DNA of 64,000 bases from Halorussus lipolyticus (GCF_029338375.1 NZ_CP119804.1:1-64000); one strand, 5' to 3'; shown: positions 18,112 through 26,108, numbered from the stretch's first letter. A program made the numbers and translations. The notes: generated by a model from the sequence alone, not told the origin.

Positions 18112-18870
18112 ATGGACGAACTCGACATCGAGGCGGTCGCCGACCCCGACCTGCGGGACCCGGTTCTCGTTGAGGGCCTACCGGGCGTCGGCCACGTCGG
18201 AAAGCTCGCAGGCGAACACCTCGTCGAAGAGAAGGATAGCGAACTCGTGCGGCGGGTCTACTCCGAACACTTCCCGCCGCAGGTCAGCGTCGGCGACGAC
18301 GGCACGACCGAACTCGTCTGCGCCGAGATTCATGCGGTCGAACTCGAAGACCGAGACCTGTTGGTCCTGACCGGCGACCATCAGGCCAGCGACGGCGCGG
18401 GCCACTACCGCGTCACTGACGCTTTCCTCGACATCGCCGACGAGTTCGGCGTCGAGACGATTTACGCGCTCGGCGGCGTCCCGACCGGCGAACTCATGGA
18501 CGAGTACGCGGTCCTCGGCGCGGCCACCGACGACGAGTTCGTGGCGGAGTTAGAGGACATCGGCGTCGAGTTCCGCGAGGACGAACCCGCGGGCGGCATC
18601 GTGGGCACCAGCGGCCTGCTTCTGGGCCTCGGCGAGCGCCGCGATTTCCGGGCGACCTGTCTGATGGGCGAGACCAGCGGCTACTTGGTGGACCCCAAGA
18701 GCGCCCGCGCAGTGTTGAAGGTCCTCGAAGACGTGCTGGAGTTCGAAATCGACTTCGAGTCGCTGGAGGAGCGCGCCGACGAGATGGAGGACGTGGCGAA
18801 CAAGATTCAGGAGATGGAGAACCAGCAGTCCGGGATGCCGACCGACGAAGACCTGCGGTACATCGGCTAG
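18112..18870 (+). CDS. PAC2-family proteasome assembly chaperone-like protein
   Basis: A 252-residue protein of the PAC2 superfamily (COG2047). DPVLVEGLPGVGHVGKLAGEHL at the N-terminus and the GGVPTGELMDEYAVLGAAT block are typical. The fold is a Rossmann-like alpha/beta sandwich. Eukaryotic PAC2 helps build the proteasome alpha ring; the archaeal role is inferred from homology. The last 50 residues are acidic and coiled-coil-like. It begins five bases after nop10, completing the operon. Confidence 0.88.
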   Translation: MDELDIEAVADPDLRDPVLVEGLPGVGHVGKLAGEHLVEEKDSELVRRVYSEHFPPQVSVGDDGTTELVCAEIHAVELEDRDLLVLTGDHQASDGAGHYRVTDAFLDIADEFGVETIYALGGVPTGELMDEYAVLGAATDDEFVAELEDIGVEFREDEPAGGIVGTSGLLLGLGERRDFRATCLMGETSGYLVDPKSARAVLKVLEDVLEFEIDFESLEERADEMEDVANKIQEMENQQSGMPTDEDLRYIG

Positions 18871-18913
18871 CAATCGGATTCAGCTGATTTTGGCGTTTTG
18901 TCGAGGGAAGCGA

Positions 18914-18949
18914 GACGGCCTCGAAAGCCCTCGCGCCGTTCGCGGTCAC
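18914..18949 (-). repeat. Partial copy of long-hairpin element (3' module)
   Basis: On the minus strand, gaccgcgaacggcgcgagggctttcga matches the 3' part of the element at 24358-24384 (gaccgcgaaccgcgcgagggctttcga) with one difference. The 5' hairpin arms are absent, so this is a fragment or an independent occurrence of the 3' module. Confidence 0.55.
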
Positions 18950-19035
18950 GTCGGGACGACGAACCATCAGAGAAATAAATACGTTGTCTAAAACAACCCG
19001 ACTATTTCTCTAAGATATAAAAACCTTGCCGAAAC

Positions 19036-19575
19036 TCACGACCCGAAAATCTGCTGTTTGCGGTCCAGATACCAGTGGTAACTCGCCGACAGGCCCACCA
19101 GCACGAGGAAGTACCACGCCCAAAACTCCACGCCGAACGAGGAGGCAAAGAGCAAATCGAACTTCACCGCGAGCAGGGTCAGCGCGCCGAGGAGACTCAC
19201 CCCGAGGTAGAACGTCGCCCACGAGATGTCGCCCTCGGAGACGACTTCCATGTAGACCTCGACCTGCTCGGCCCGGTCACGGAGTTCCAACTCCTGTTCG
19301 CGCTGGTCGTAGTCCACGATGCCCAAATCGTCGAGTTTCGGGAGATGGGTCTGGTGAAGCGAGACGTAGACGCTCTTGCGCACGTCCCGCGGCGGTGGCT
19401 CCTCGCCGGTTTCGACCGAGGCGATGTGTTCGGCCAGCGTGTCCACCGAGAGCGGTCCGTCGGCGTCTCGCAGGTGCTGGATGGCGTGTCTGCGTCGGTC
19501 GTTCCGGAGGACGTTGTGAATCTCGCCGGGGTCGAGTTCGTCCTCGGCGTCCGGGCGTTGGTCCTGAGCTGTCAT
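19036..19575 (-). CDS. Membrane-anchored winged-helix protein (DUF7344), paralogue 1
   Basis: A 179-residue protein. A winged-helix domain (about 15-105) carries LRNDRRRHAIQHLRDADGPLS and the diagnostic SVYVSLHQTHLPKLDDLGIVDYD. Two membrane helices follow (about 118-165) with a short basic tail. This layout predicts a DNA-binding regulator tethered to the membrane. Paralogues lie at 54084 and 57013 in this window. Target genes are unknown. Confidence 0.82.
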   Translation of the reverse strand: MTAQDQRPDAEDELDPGEIHNVLRNDRRRHAIQHLRDADGPLSVDTLAEHIASVETGEEPPPRDVRKSVYVSLHQTHLPKLDDLGIVDYDQREQELELRDRAEQVEVYMEVVSEGDISWATFYLGVSLLGALTLLAVKFDLLFASSFGVEFWAWYFLVLVGLSASYHWYLDRKQQIFGS

Positions 19576-19712
19576 ATTGTCGTGATGTCACCGACGGATA
19601 TGGCATTCCCCCAGTCTAAGCCGACGAATATTAATCTTGTCCCCGTTCCGATACGAATCGGACAATCGCGCTCGGCGAGAGTTTCTTTATCTCACGGCCC
19701 GTAACGCCGTCC

Positions 19713-20282
19713 GTGTTGCCCGAATGGCTCGTGGTCGGCGCTTGGTTGTCGGTCGGCGTCGGCGTCCTCATCGGCGTCATCTTCGTGGCGGGGGCGCGCC
19801 TCTACCCGAGCGAGACCCCCACCGCGACCCGCGCGACCGGCGAGGGACGCCGCCAAACCGAGATTCGCCAGTACCTCTCGACCATCGGCGAGGAGTTCGC
19901 CGAGGACCACTTCGTGGAGGGCCAGCACGTCGCGTTCTACCTCCCCAAGCGCGACGTGGCCATCACCTTCGATGCGCGGGCCTACTTCCGCATCGAGCGT
20001 TCGCCCACCTTCGCGGTCCTCGTGGAACACGAGATGCCGGGGATGCACTTGGGCGACCGCTTGCCCTTCGAGACGCCCGACATCGAAGACGACGACGACC
20101 AGATGGACCCGGCAGACGCCGCGTTCGCCGTCCTCGGAGTCCCCGATAGCGCGACCCTCGCCGAGGTCAAGCGCGCTTACCGGGAGAAGGTCAAGGAGGT
20201 CCACCCCGACCACGGCGGCGACCGCGAGGAGTTCCAACAGGTCCGAGAGGCCTACACCACGGCGAAGAATCAGGTCAGTTAG
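19713..20282 (+). CDS. Membrane-anchored J-domain protein
   Basis: A 189-residue protein starting with GTG. One N-terminal helix (residues 4-28) anchors it to the membrane. A central domain of about 90 residues has no named homologue. The C-terminal J domain (about 132-189) includes AFAVLGVPDSATLAEVKRAY and the essential HPD motif in VHPDHGGD. It should stimulate DnaK ATPase at the membrane. The stop overlaps the convergent regulator's stop by four bases. Confidence 0.85.
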   Translation: MLPEWLVVGAWLSVGVGVLIGVIFVAGARLYPSETPTATRATGEGRRQTEIRQYLSTIGEEFAEDHFVEGQHVAFYLPKRDVAITFDARAYFRIERSPTFAVLVEHEMPGMHLGDRLPFETPDIEDDDDQMDPADAAFAVLGVPDSATLAEVKRAYREKVKEVHPDHGGDREEFQQVREAYTTAKNQVS

Positions 20283-21067
20283 TTCGCGCCCAACTCCGAA
20301 ACCTCGTAGGCGACGTTCCCGTCCCGAAGCGCGTCGGTGACGCGGCCCACGATGTCCGCCGTAGCGACCACCACCGCATCGAGTCCTCGTCCGGCCGCCT
20401 CGGCGGCCACCTCGCCTCCGGCGAACGTCGTCGCGGGTTCGCAGTCGGCCCGCCGGAGCGCGACCACGGCCTCGACCCCAGTCGCAGACACGAGGTCGGC
20501 CGACTCGCAGGCGTCAGCGAGCGTCTCGGCGTCGGTCGCTGACGACCCGCCGGACCGGACCGGCGGCACCTGATACACCGTGACGCTACCGGGATTGAAG
20601 TCGATGATGCCCTCGAACCCGGTGACGCCCACGTCCTCGCCGGCCTCGGCGTCGGTGGTCGCCACCCCGGTCGCGGGTCCCTCCTCGCCGGGCGTGGCGT
20701 GCAAGAGGCCGTCCCGGAGCGAGAGCGTCACCGAGTCGCCCTCCGCCACGTCGTCGGTGGCGATGGCGGCCTCCTCTTGGACGCTCCCGAGGATGTCGTC
20801 GGTCACGTGGTCGGCGTACCGTCGCACGTCGCCCGCAGACTGCAGGAGCCAATCGACGCCCTCCTTCGTGACGGTGTAGCGCGACCGGCCCTCCTTCTCG
20901 ACCAGACCGTCGTCTACCAGCGCCCGGATGTACTCGCTGACGGCCTGACTGGTCACGCCGACCGCCTCTGCGATTTCGCCCTGACTCACCGCGGGTTGGC
21001 GGTCCGCGATTTCGGCGAGGATGCGAAACCGGGTCGCGGCCCGCTTGTTCTCCAGAACGTCGGCCAT
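20279..21067 (-). CDS. MarR-like winged-helix transcriptional regulator
   Basis: A 262-residue regulator. The N-terminal wHTH (about 10-75) contains VSQGEIAEAVGVTSQAVSEYIRALVDDGLVEKEGRSRYTVT. The C-terminal domain (about 90-262) is an alpha/beta region with repeated Asp/Ala/Gly-rich strands, probably a sensor or a TrmB-like effector domain of a haloarchaeal DUF family. The start at 21067 directly precedes the conserved wHTH; the longer frame upstream has foreign, Arg/Ser-rich composition. Targets are unknown. Confidence 0.8.
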   Translation of the reverse strand: MADVLENKRAATRFRILAEIADRQPAVSQGEIAEAVGVTSQAVSEYIRALVDDGLVEKEGRSRYTVTKEGVDWLLQSAGDVRRYADHVTDDILGSVQEEAAIATDDVAEGDSVTLSLRDGLLHATPGEEGPATGVATTDAEAGEDVGVTGFEGIIDFNPGSVTVYQVPPVRSGGSSATDAETLADACESADLVSATGVEAVVALRRADCEPATTFAGGEVAAEAAGRGLDAVVVATADIVGRVTDALRDGNVAYEVSELGAN

Positions 21068-21202
21068 GTGTTGACTTGTCGGGCGGCGCGTTAAAAACGT
21101 CGGCGTTCGACGCGCAGACTCGACACGAAGAACCGAGGACGCGCCCCGCTGGTCGCGGCGAAGCGAACGCTTAACCCGGTTCCAGCGCCTATTCGAAGCC
21201 GA

Positions 21203-21538
21203 ATGACTGGGGGCTTCCACGAGACGACGACCGCGGCGGTCGAACCGTGGCTGGCGGCCGTGCTGTCGGTCGCGGGCCTCGCCACCGCGATTCTCGCGGG
21301 ACTCGCGCTCGCCTCGTTCGCCCGGCGTCGGTCGCGGTCGTACCTCCTCGTGGCGCTGGCGCTGGTCGCGCTGTTCGCCCGGACCGTGGTCGCCGCGCTC
21401 TCGATGACCGGGATGTTGGCCGACTCGTGGCACCATCTGCTCGAACACGGCTTGGACCTCACGATGGCGTCGCTGGTCATCGGCGCGGTCTACTACGCTC
21501 GGAGCGTCGAACGCCGCGGGACCTCGGAGGGGACCTGA
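21203..21538 (+). CDS. Small membrane protein (DUF7471-like)
   Basis: A 111-residue protein with three hydrophobic helices (about 16-40, 46-68, 84-101). It lies one base upstream of a wHTH regulator that begins at 21540. This fixed pairing of a small membrane protein and a two-domain regulator is common in haloarchaea and suggests a membrane sensor with its cytoplasmic regulator, though the function is unproven. Confidence 0.72.
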   Translation: MTGGFHETTTAAVEPWLAAVLSVAGLATAILAGLALASFARRRSRSYLLVALALVALFARTVVAALSMTGMLADSWHHLLEHGLDLTMASLVIGAVYYARSVERRGTSEGT

Positions 21539-21539
21539 G

Positions 21540-22061
21540 ATGGCCGGAACCACCCGCGAGACGCTTCGGTCGCACGTCGAACGCAACCCCGGTCGGCACT
21601 TCAACGCGCTGGTCCGGGACCTCGATTTGGCACCGGGGCAGGTCCAGTACCACCTCAGACGCCTCCGGAAGGACGACGCGGTGGTCGAGGAGCAGTATTA
21701 TGGCCAGACCCACTACTACCCGCCGGACTGGGACCCGTGGGAGCGCGGCGTGCTGGCGCTGGTCCGGCGCGAGACCTCCCGCGACGTTCTCTTCGACCTG
21801 CTGGAGCGCGGACCGGACGGACCGGGCGCGGTGGCCGAGCGAGTGGGCGTCGCCCGGAGTACGCTGGAGTGGCACGTCGGCCACCTCGTGGAACAGGACG
21901 TGGTTCGCAAGGAACGGGACAGCGCCAATCGGGTGACGCTCAAACTCGTCGCCCCCGAGCGCACCGTCGAACTGCTGAACGCGGTCGAACCCTCGCTTCC
22001 CGAGCGACTGGTGGACCGGTTTGAGCGCCTCCTCGACGGGTTGCTCGCTGACGGTTCGTAA
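21540..22061 (+). CDS. Two-domain winged-helix regulator
   Basis: A 173-residue protein with two consecutive winged helices. The first (about 6-60) contains RHFNALVRDLDLAPGQVQYHLRRLRKDD. The second (about 70-130) contains GPGAVAERVGVARSTLEWHVGHLVEQDVV. Both helices 3 look able to contact DNA. No membrane segment is present. It is sandwiched in a probable three-gene transcription unit with the membrane protein upstream and the PIN gene 1 base downstream. Confidence 0.82.
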   Translation: MAGTTRETLRSHVERNPGRHFNALVRDLDLAPGQVQYHLRRLRKDDAVVEEQYYGQTHYYPPDWDPWERGVLALVRRETSRDVLFDLLERGPDGPGAVAERVGVARSTLEWHVGHLVEQDVVRKERDSANRVTLKLVAPERTVELLNAVEPSLPERLVDRFERLLDGLLADGS

Positions 22062-22062
22062 C

Positions 22063-22494
22063 GTGTCCCGAACCGCCCGCTCCCCCACCGTCGTCTTCGA
22101 CACCAACGTCTTCGTCGCCGAACTCGGCTTCCCCGACGAGCCACCGGTCTGCGTCGCGCTGGCCGAGGCCGGCGCGGTCGAACTCGCCGTCTCTCCGCCT
22201 CTCGTCCGGGAGTTCTCGGCTGTCCTCGACTACGACCGTCTCCGCCTCCCGGCCGAGCGCCACGCTGAAGTCGTCGAGCGCGTCGTCGAGTCGGCCCGCG
22301 TGGTCGAACCTGCGGTGTCGGTAGACGCCACCGAGGACCCGAACGACGACGCCGTTATCGAATGCGCGCTCTCGGCGGGGGCCGAGCGCGTGGTTTCCGA
22401 CGACGCGCACCTCACGGCACTCGACGGCATCGGCGGCGTCGAAGTCCTCACGCGGGACGCCTTCCTCGACCGGTACGCCGACCGGGACGAGTGA
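22063..22494 (+). CDS. PIN-domain RNase (COG1569 type)
   Basis: A 143-residue PIN nuclease. Acidic active-site residues are visible in VVFDTNVFV, in the central LVREFSAVLDYD glutamate, and in DPNDDAVIECAL with VVSDDAHL. The family is annotated as a putative toxin component. The GTG at 22063 follows the previous stop immediately. No small antitoxin is adjacent, so the gene may be an orphan toxin or a housekeeping RNase. Confidence 0.82.
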   Translation: MSRTARSPTVVFDTNVFVAELGFPDEPPVCVALAEAGAVELAVSPPLVREFSAVLDYDRLRLPAERHAEVVERVVESARVVEPAVSVDATEDPNDDAVIECALSAGAERVVSDDAHLTALDGIGGVEVLTRDAFLDRYADRDE

Positions 22495-22523
22495 GGAGTG
22501 CCCGCGACCCGGACGCGGGCAGG

Positions 22524-22736
22524 TCAGACATCGCCGTCGCCGTCGAGTTCCGGGTCGAACAGGTCTTCGATGTGGCAGTTGAAGTGGCGGGCCAACTTGA
22601 ACGCGAGTTCGATGGAGGGGTCGTAGCGTTCGCGCTCGATGGCGTTGATGGTCTGGCGGGTGACCCCGACCGCTTCGGCGAGGTCGGCCTGACTCAACCC
22701 CACAGCGTCTCGTCGCTCCCGAATCTCGTTCTTCAT
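22524..22736 (-). CDS. Xre-type helix-turn-helix regulator
   Basis: A 70-residue single-domain repressor of the YozG/HipB type: LSQADLAEAVGVTRQTINAIERERYDPSIELAFKLARHF. The acidic C-terminus ends DPELDGDGDV. It overlaps the upstream membrane gene by ATGA, so both are on one transcript. It is the obvious candidate to bind the GTAAAGTA palindromes before that gene (23160-23208) and to repress its own operon. Confidence 0.9.
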   Translation of the reverse strand: MKNEIRERRDAVGLSQADLAEAVGVTRQTINAIERERYDPSIELAFKLARHFNCHIEDLFDPELDGDGDV

Positions 22737-23152
22737 GGCCGGTAGCGGAGCGCGAGATAGACCGCGCCGAAAGTGACGTACAGCGCGACGAAGCCGTAGA
22801 GCGCGGGCCAGACCGCTGACGGGACCTCGTAGGCGGTCACTCTCGGAATCACGCGGGCCGCCGACGCCGCGAGAACCAGCACCACTGCGAACAACTGGAG
22901 GGTGAGGTGGCTGGCTCTGCGTTCGAGCGACCGGTCGCGCTCGTCGAACAGCGTCAGCGACGTGCCCTGCCAGACGGCGAGGAACCCGAGGATGCCGATC
23001 CAGTAGACGGCCTCGCTGAGCAGGGGGTATCCGAGGACCTCGCGCAACAGGAGCGCGACGGCGACGCCCCCGAGGACGAACCCGTACATCAGGCGTCGGT
23101 ACTTGCGTCGTTGGTCGAGCAGACTGTTTCCGGCGGTTTGTGTTCGTGTCAT
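22733..23152 (-). CDS. Four-helix membrane protein (DUF2178-like)
   Basis: A 139-residue integral membrane protein with four hydrophobic helices and a cytoplasmic loop containing FDERDRSLERRASHLT, the signature that typifies DUF2178 proteins. Such proteins are found next to Xre-type regulators across archaea and bacteria. Function is unknown. It is the first gene of the unit controlled by the operator cluster upstream. Confidence 0.8.
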   Translation of the reverse strand: MTRTQTAGNSLLDQRRKYRRLMYGFVLGGVAVALLLREVLGYPLLSEAVYWIGILGFLAVWQGTSLTLFDERDRSLERRASHLTLQLFAVVLVLAASAARVIPRVTAYEVPSAVWPALYGFVALYVTFGAVYLALRYRP

Positions 23153-23159
23153 GGCTGGT

Positions 23160-23208
23160 GTAAAGTAGGTCTGTCGTAAAGTACGCTTTACAGTAAAGTA
23201 TGCTTTAC
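23160..23208. promoter_or_regulatory. Operator cluster of Xre/DUF2178 operon
   Basis: Two perfect or near-perfect 16-bp palindromes, gtaaagtacgctttac (23176-23191) and gtaaagtatgctttac (23193-23208), are separated by one base. A third half-site gtaaagta lies at 23160-23167. They start 8 bases and end 56 bases upstream of the membrane-protein ATG, over the expected core promoter. The pattern fits cooperative binding of a dimeric HTH repressor. Confidence 0.85.
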
Positions 23209-23473
23209 ACTGGCACTTAAATATACCGATGAGTTGAACTGCGGGCGAAAACGGAGATTAGCGCGATAGAGAACTGATATTATTTCCTTTAACTATGATA
23301 TTCTGTCTCTAGGGATTGTATGGGTTTCTCTACTCGGGTAAATCATCGGAGATTCCGTAACCTCGACGGGGCGACTGTCGAGGCCGAAACGCGGAGACGG
23401 GACCGGGATTAGGACCGAGGTCCCCGAACGCCGACCGCAACCGGCAAGGCCACAGCGGTCCAACCCCGCGCCG

Positions 23474-24184
23474 ATGAACGTCCAGTTCCGCGACCGGTCG
23501 GCGTATCTCCCCGCCGAGGAGGTCCTCGTCGTCGCAGACCTCCACGTCGGCCGGGACGCCGAGTCCGCGGTCGAACTCCCGCTGGGCGAGCGCGAGGACC
23601 TGACCGAGCGACTGGCGGGCCTCCTCGCCGAGTTCGGTCCCACAGCGGTCGTCGTGGCCGGCGACCTCCTCCACGCCTTCGACGGCGTGCCCGAGGGCGT
23701 CCGCGAGACGGTGGCCGCGCTCTGCGAAACCGTCGAGGCCGCGGGCGCGCAACTGGTCGTCGTCCGCGGGAACCACGATTCGATGCTCGACGCGGTGGTT
23801 GGCGAGCAGGCGGCGGAGTCGGTCGGCGTTACGACCGTCGAGGAGTACCGCCTCGGCGACACGCTCGTCCTCCACGGCCACGCCGACCCCGAGGCCGACG
23901 CCGACCGCTACCTCGTGGGCCACGACCACCCGGCAATCGAAATCGAGGGCCGGAGGCATCCGTGTCTCCTCTACGGCGAAGGGACCTACCGCGGCGCGGA
24001 CGTAGTGATGCTCCCGGCGTTCAACCGCCTCGCGCCCGGCGCGACGGTCAACGGGATGCGGGCGCGGGACTTCCAGTCGCCGCTGGTGACGGACGCGGAT
24101 TCGTTACGGCCGGTGGTCTGGGACTCTGAGAGCGAGGAGGTGCTTTCGTTTCCGCCGCTTGGCGAGTTTCGACGGATGCTCTGA
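23474..24184 (+). CDS. Metallophosphoesterase (COG1407)
   Basis: A 236-residue calcineurin-like phosphoesterase. Metal-binding motifs appear in order: VVADLHVGRD, VVVAGDLLHAFD, VVRGNHDSML, VLHGHADP and LVGHDHPAIE. The family (ICC-like) often accompanies DNA-repair helicases elsewhere; here it stands alone. A nuclease or phosphodiesterase reaction is expected, but the substrate is not determined. Confidence 0.88.
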   Translation: MNVQFRDRSAYLPAEEVLVVADLHVGRDAESAVELPLGEREDLTERLAGLLAEFGPTAVVVAGDLLHAFDGVPEGVRETVAALCETVEAAGAQLVVVRGNHDSMLDAVVGEQAAESVGVTTVEEYRLGDTLVLHGHADPEADADRYLVGHDHPAIEIEGRRHPCLLYGEGTYRGADVVMLPAFNRLAPGATVNGMRARDFQSPLVTDADSLRPVVWDSESEEVLSFPPLGEFRRML

Positions 24185-24298
24185 GTTGGTGGAGATGGCG
24201 GTGTTCAGATACGTGCGGCCAACCACGTGTTTCGCCCGGTGGAGCAATCGACCTCCTTGGCGGACTGAAAGGGCGAGCGCGGTTCGCGCCCGAAGGGC

Positions 24299-24394
24299 GT
24301 GGTCGTCTCAGCCGACCCCTATCCGTCGCAACGACGTCCGTCGGATATGTCGCTGAGCGACCGCGAACCGCGCGAGGGCTTTCGAAACCATCGT
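24299..24394 (+). repeat. Dispersed long-hairpin element, copy A
   Basis: The arms ggtcg-t-ctcag-c-cgac and gtcg-ctgag-cgacc form a 14-bp stem with single-base bulges. TATCCG and CGGATA extend it, and an inner tcg-caa-cga tip closes it. The 3' tail carries gcgagggctttcgaaaccatcgt. The same design occurs inverted at 11823-11925, with a different but still base-paired tip. Confidence 0.8.
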
Positions 24395-24492
24395 TGTTCC
24401 TCTCACAGCGTATTTGAATATTACCGGTGGAGACTCTGGATTTGTGATTTGTATCGCGGTCGTGGAACCACGGAGAATGTCGAGAAAAAGCT

Positions 24493-24565
24493 AGCTTCAG
24501 GCTTGAGCATCGCCGTTTCTCGCACCGCCCCGCACAGCACTGCAACCGCGAACCACACCCTCCCC
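24493..24565 (+). repeat. Degenerate repeat shared with 62.5 kb
   Basis: The blocks agcttcaggcttgagca (24493-24509), cgcacagcac (24531-24540) and cctcccc (24559-24565) recur in the same order on the minus strand at 62567-62469. The spacing difference is explained by two extra 16-bp units at 62.5 kb. Confidence 0.6.
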
Positions 24566-24611
24566 AACCGATTGCGTTGCTCGTCGCTTCGCTCCTGCGC
24601 TACTCACCCAC

Positions 24612-24634
24612 CGGCAGACAAACCGCGTCTGCCG
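24612..24634 (+). repeat. AAACCGC-loop hairpin, copy 2
   Basis: The stem is cggcagac with gtctgccg and the loop is aaaccgc. Relative to copy 1 one base pair has changed on both arms (G-C to A-T), so pairing is kept. Confidence 0.8.
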
Positions 24635-24651
24635 AGCAGTCGGTCGTCGTC

Positions 24652-24751
24652 CGAGAGCGACGCTCTCGTGATCACGAAAATCTTCGATTTTCGAACGACT
24701 ACGCTCCCGACGACCTCGCGCGACAATGGCGCGGCGATAAAACGCCGCGCC
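24652..24751. repeat. Three consecutive perfect hairpins
   Basis: cgagagcg-a-cgctctcg (24652-24668), cgaaaatc-ttc-gattttcg (24675-24693) and ggcgcggcg-ataaaa-cgccgcgcc (24728-24751) follow the AAACCGC hairpin. Stems are 8, 8 and 9 bp without mismatch. They precede the 3' end of the convergent FAD oxidoreductase gene. Confidence 0.8.
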
Positions 24752-24815
24752 AGCACGCGCCGAGGTGAAACGGTCAGTTAGCTCCGAGCAGAGCTGATAC
24801 GTCCGTTCAACGTTC

Positions 24816-26108
24816 TCAGAGGTCCAAATCGAAGTCCTCGGCCACGCGCTTCGCCGCGGTCCGGCCGCTCATCATCGCGGCATTCAGCGACGAGGCGTCG
24901 GTGTACTCGCCGGCGAGGTAGACCGGCCCCTCCGGCGCTCGCACGTCCGGCAGGCGGTCGTGAATACCCGGCGGTTGGGCGAACTGCGCGAACTCCACCC
25001 TGCTGGTGTGCAGGAGGTCCAAATCGAATCGCCGCTCGGGATACCACGATTCGAGGGTCCGGGCGGTGCGTTCTGCGAGGACCTCATCGGGGTCGTCGGG
25101 CACCCCGAGGTAGGTCGCGCTCAGGAGGGTCCGGTCCTCCGGGGCGTACTCCGGAGCAACCGCCGAGAGTTGGGCGATTTGGTTCGGGGCGTCTCCGTCC
25201 TTGACCTCGGCCCCGTCCTCCTCGGCGTTGAGCAGGAGGCGCTTGCCGCAGTCGAGTTCCGGCCCGTCGAACGCCAGATACTGGGTGACACACCCCTTGG
25301 CCTCGGTCGGAATCGACTCGACACCGGTCAACTCGCGGGCCTGCTTGGGGTCGGTTGCGACCACTACGGCGTCGGCGCTCAAAGACTCCCGGCCGAGTTC
25401 GATTTCCGGGTCGCCTGAACGGGCGTCCAGACCAGTCACGGTCTCGTCGGTCACGAGTTCGACGCCGGCCTCGCGGGCCGAGTCGGCCAACTGCTCGCTG
25501 ATTGCGGCCATCCCGCGGGCCGGGACCGCGATGCGCCCGACCGTCAGCATCTTGAAGGTGAACTCGAAGACCTTCTTCGAGGTGCCCAGACTCCGGTCCA
25601 AGGTGATGCCGCCGTAGAAGGGCGCGGCGAAGTTTCGCAGGAACTTTTCGGAGAACCCGCGGTCACGGAGGTACTCGCTGGTCGATTGGTCGCGTCCACC
25701 GAAAATCTCGCGGTCGGACTTCTCGGCCATCTCGGTGCGAAGTCGGTACACCTCCAGTTTGTCCCGGAGGGTCACGTCCCGGTTCAGCGCGGTTTCGAGC
25801 GCGGCGTCCACGTCCCGGAAGGGGTCGCCCAGCGTCGAGCGGTGGTCGGGCCGGGCCACCACCGCACCGGGCTTGAAGTACCGGAGGTCCAGCGCGTCGA
25901 AGTCCAACTCGCGCTTGACAGCGGGATACGCGGTGAAAAGCACCTGAAACCCGCGGTCGAAGACGTATCCGTCCCGGCGGAGCGACCGCACCCGCCCGCC
26001 GGGTTCGTGGTGTCGCTCGTAGAGTCGAACGTCAGCGCCCGCGTCGGCGAGGTGACGCCCAGCGACGAGTCCGGCCAGTCCACCGCCAGCGACGACGACT
26101 TCGGTCAT
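24816..26108 (-). CDS. FAD-dependent amine-oxidase/phytoene-desaturase-like protein
   Basis: A 430-residue flavoprotein. The dinucleotide-binding GGGLAGLVAGRHLADAG is near residue 8 and is followed by YERHHEPGGRVRS. The C-terminal flavin-binding motif is VYLAGEYTDASSLNAAMMSGRTAAKRV. The layout matches the NAD(P)/FAD-dependent oxidoreductases of COG1232/COG1233, which includes carotenoid desaturases and protoporphyrinogen oxidase-like enzymes. The substrate is not identifiable; no carotenoid gene is adjacent. ATG at 26108 gives MTEVVVAGGGLAG, a natural N-terminus. Confidence 0.88.
   Translation of the reverse strand: MTEVVVAGGGLAGLVAGRHLADAGADVRLYERHHEPGGRVRSLRRDGYVFDRGFQVLFTAYPAVKRELDFDALDLRYFKPGAVVARPDHRSTLGDPFRDVDAALETALNRDVTLRDKLEVYRLRTEMAEKSDREIFGGRDQSTSEYLRDRGFSEKFLRNFAAPFYGGITLDRSLGTSKKVFEFTFKMLTVGRIAVPARGMAAISEQLADSAREAGVELVTDETVTGLDARSGDPEIELGRESLSADAVVVATDPKQARELTGVESIPTEAKGCVTQYLAFDGPELDCGKRLLLNAEEDGAEVKDGDAPNQIAQLSAVAPEYAPEDRTLLSATYLGVPDDPDEVLAERTARTLESWYPERRFDLDLLHTSRVEFAQFAQPPGIHDRLPDVRAPEGPVYLAGEYTDASSLNAAMMSGRTAAKRVAEDFDLDL

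Larger units (their letters stand above)
24185..24815. other. 631-bp noncoding interval rich in hairpins
   Basis: No gene is supported. From left to right it contains a GGGCG...CGCCC stem preceded by ctgaaaggg (about 24265-24296), the long bulged hairpin (24299-24394), a short AT-rich stretch, a degenerate repeat shared with 62.5 kb (24493-24565), and four perfect hairpins in 140 bp (24612-24751). This density of dyads is far above the rest of the window. Confidence 0.7.

Noticed and set aside
24185..24815. Possible degraded insertion sequence
   Set aside because: No transposase fragment in any frame and no target-site duplication was visible; described instead as noncoding repeats.
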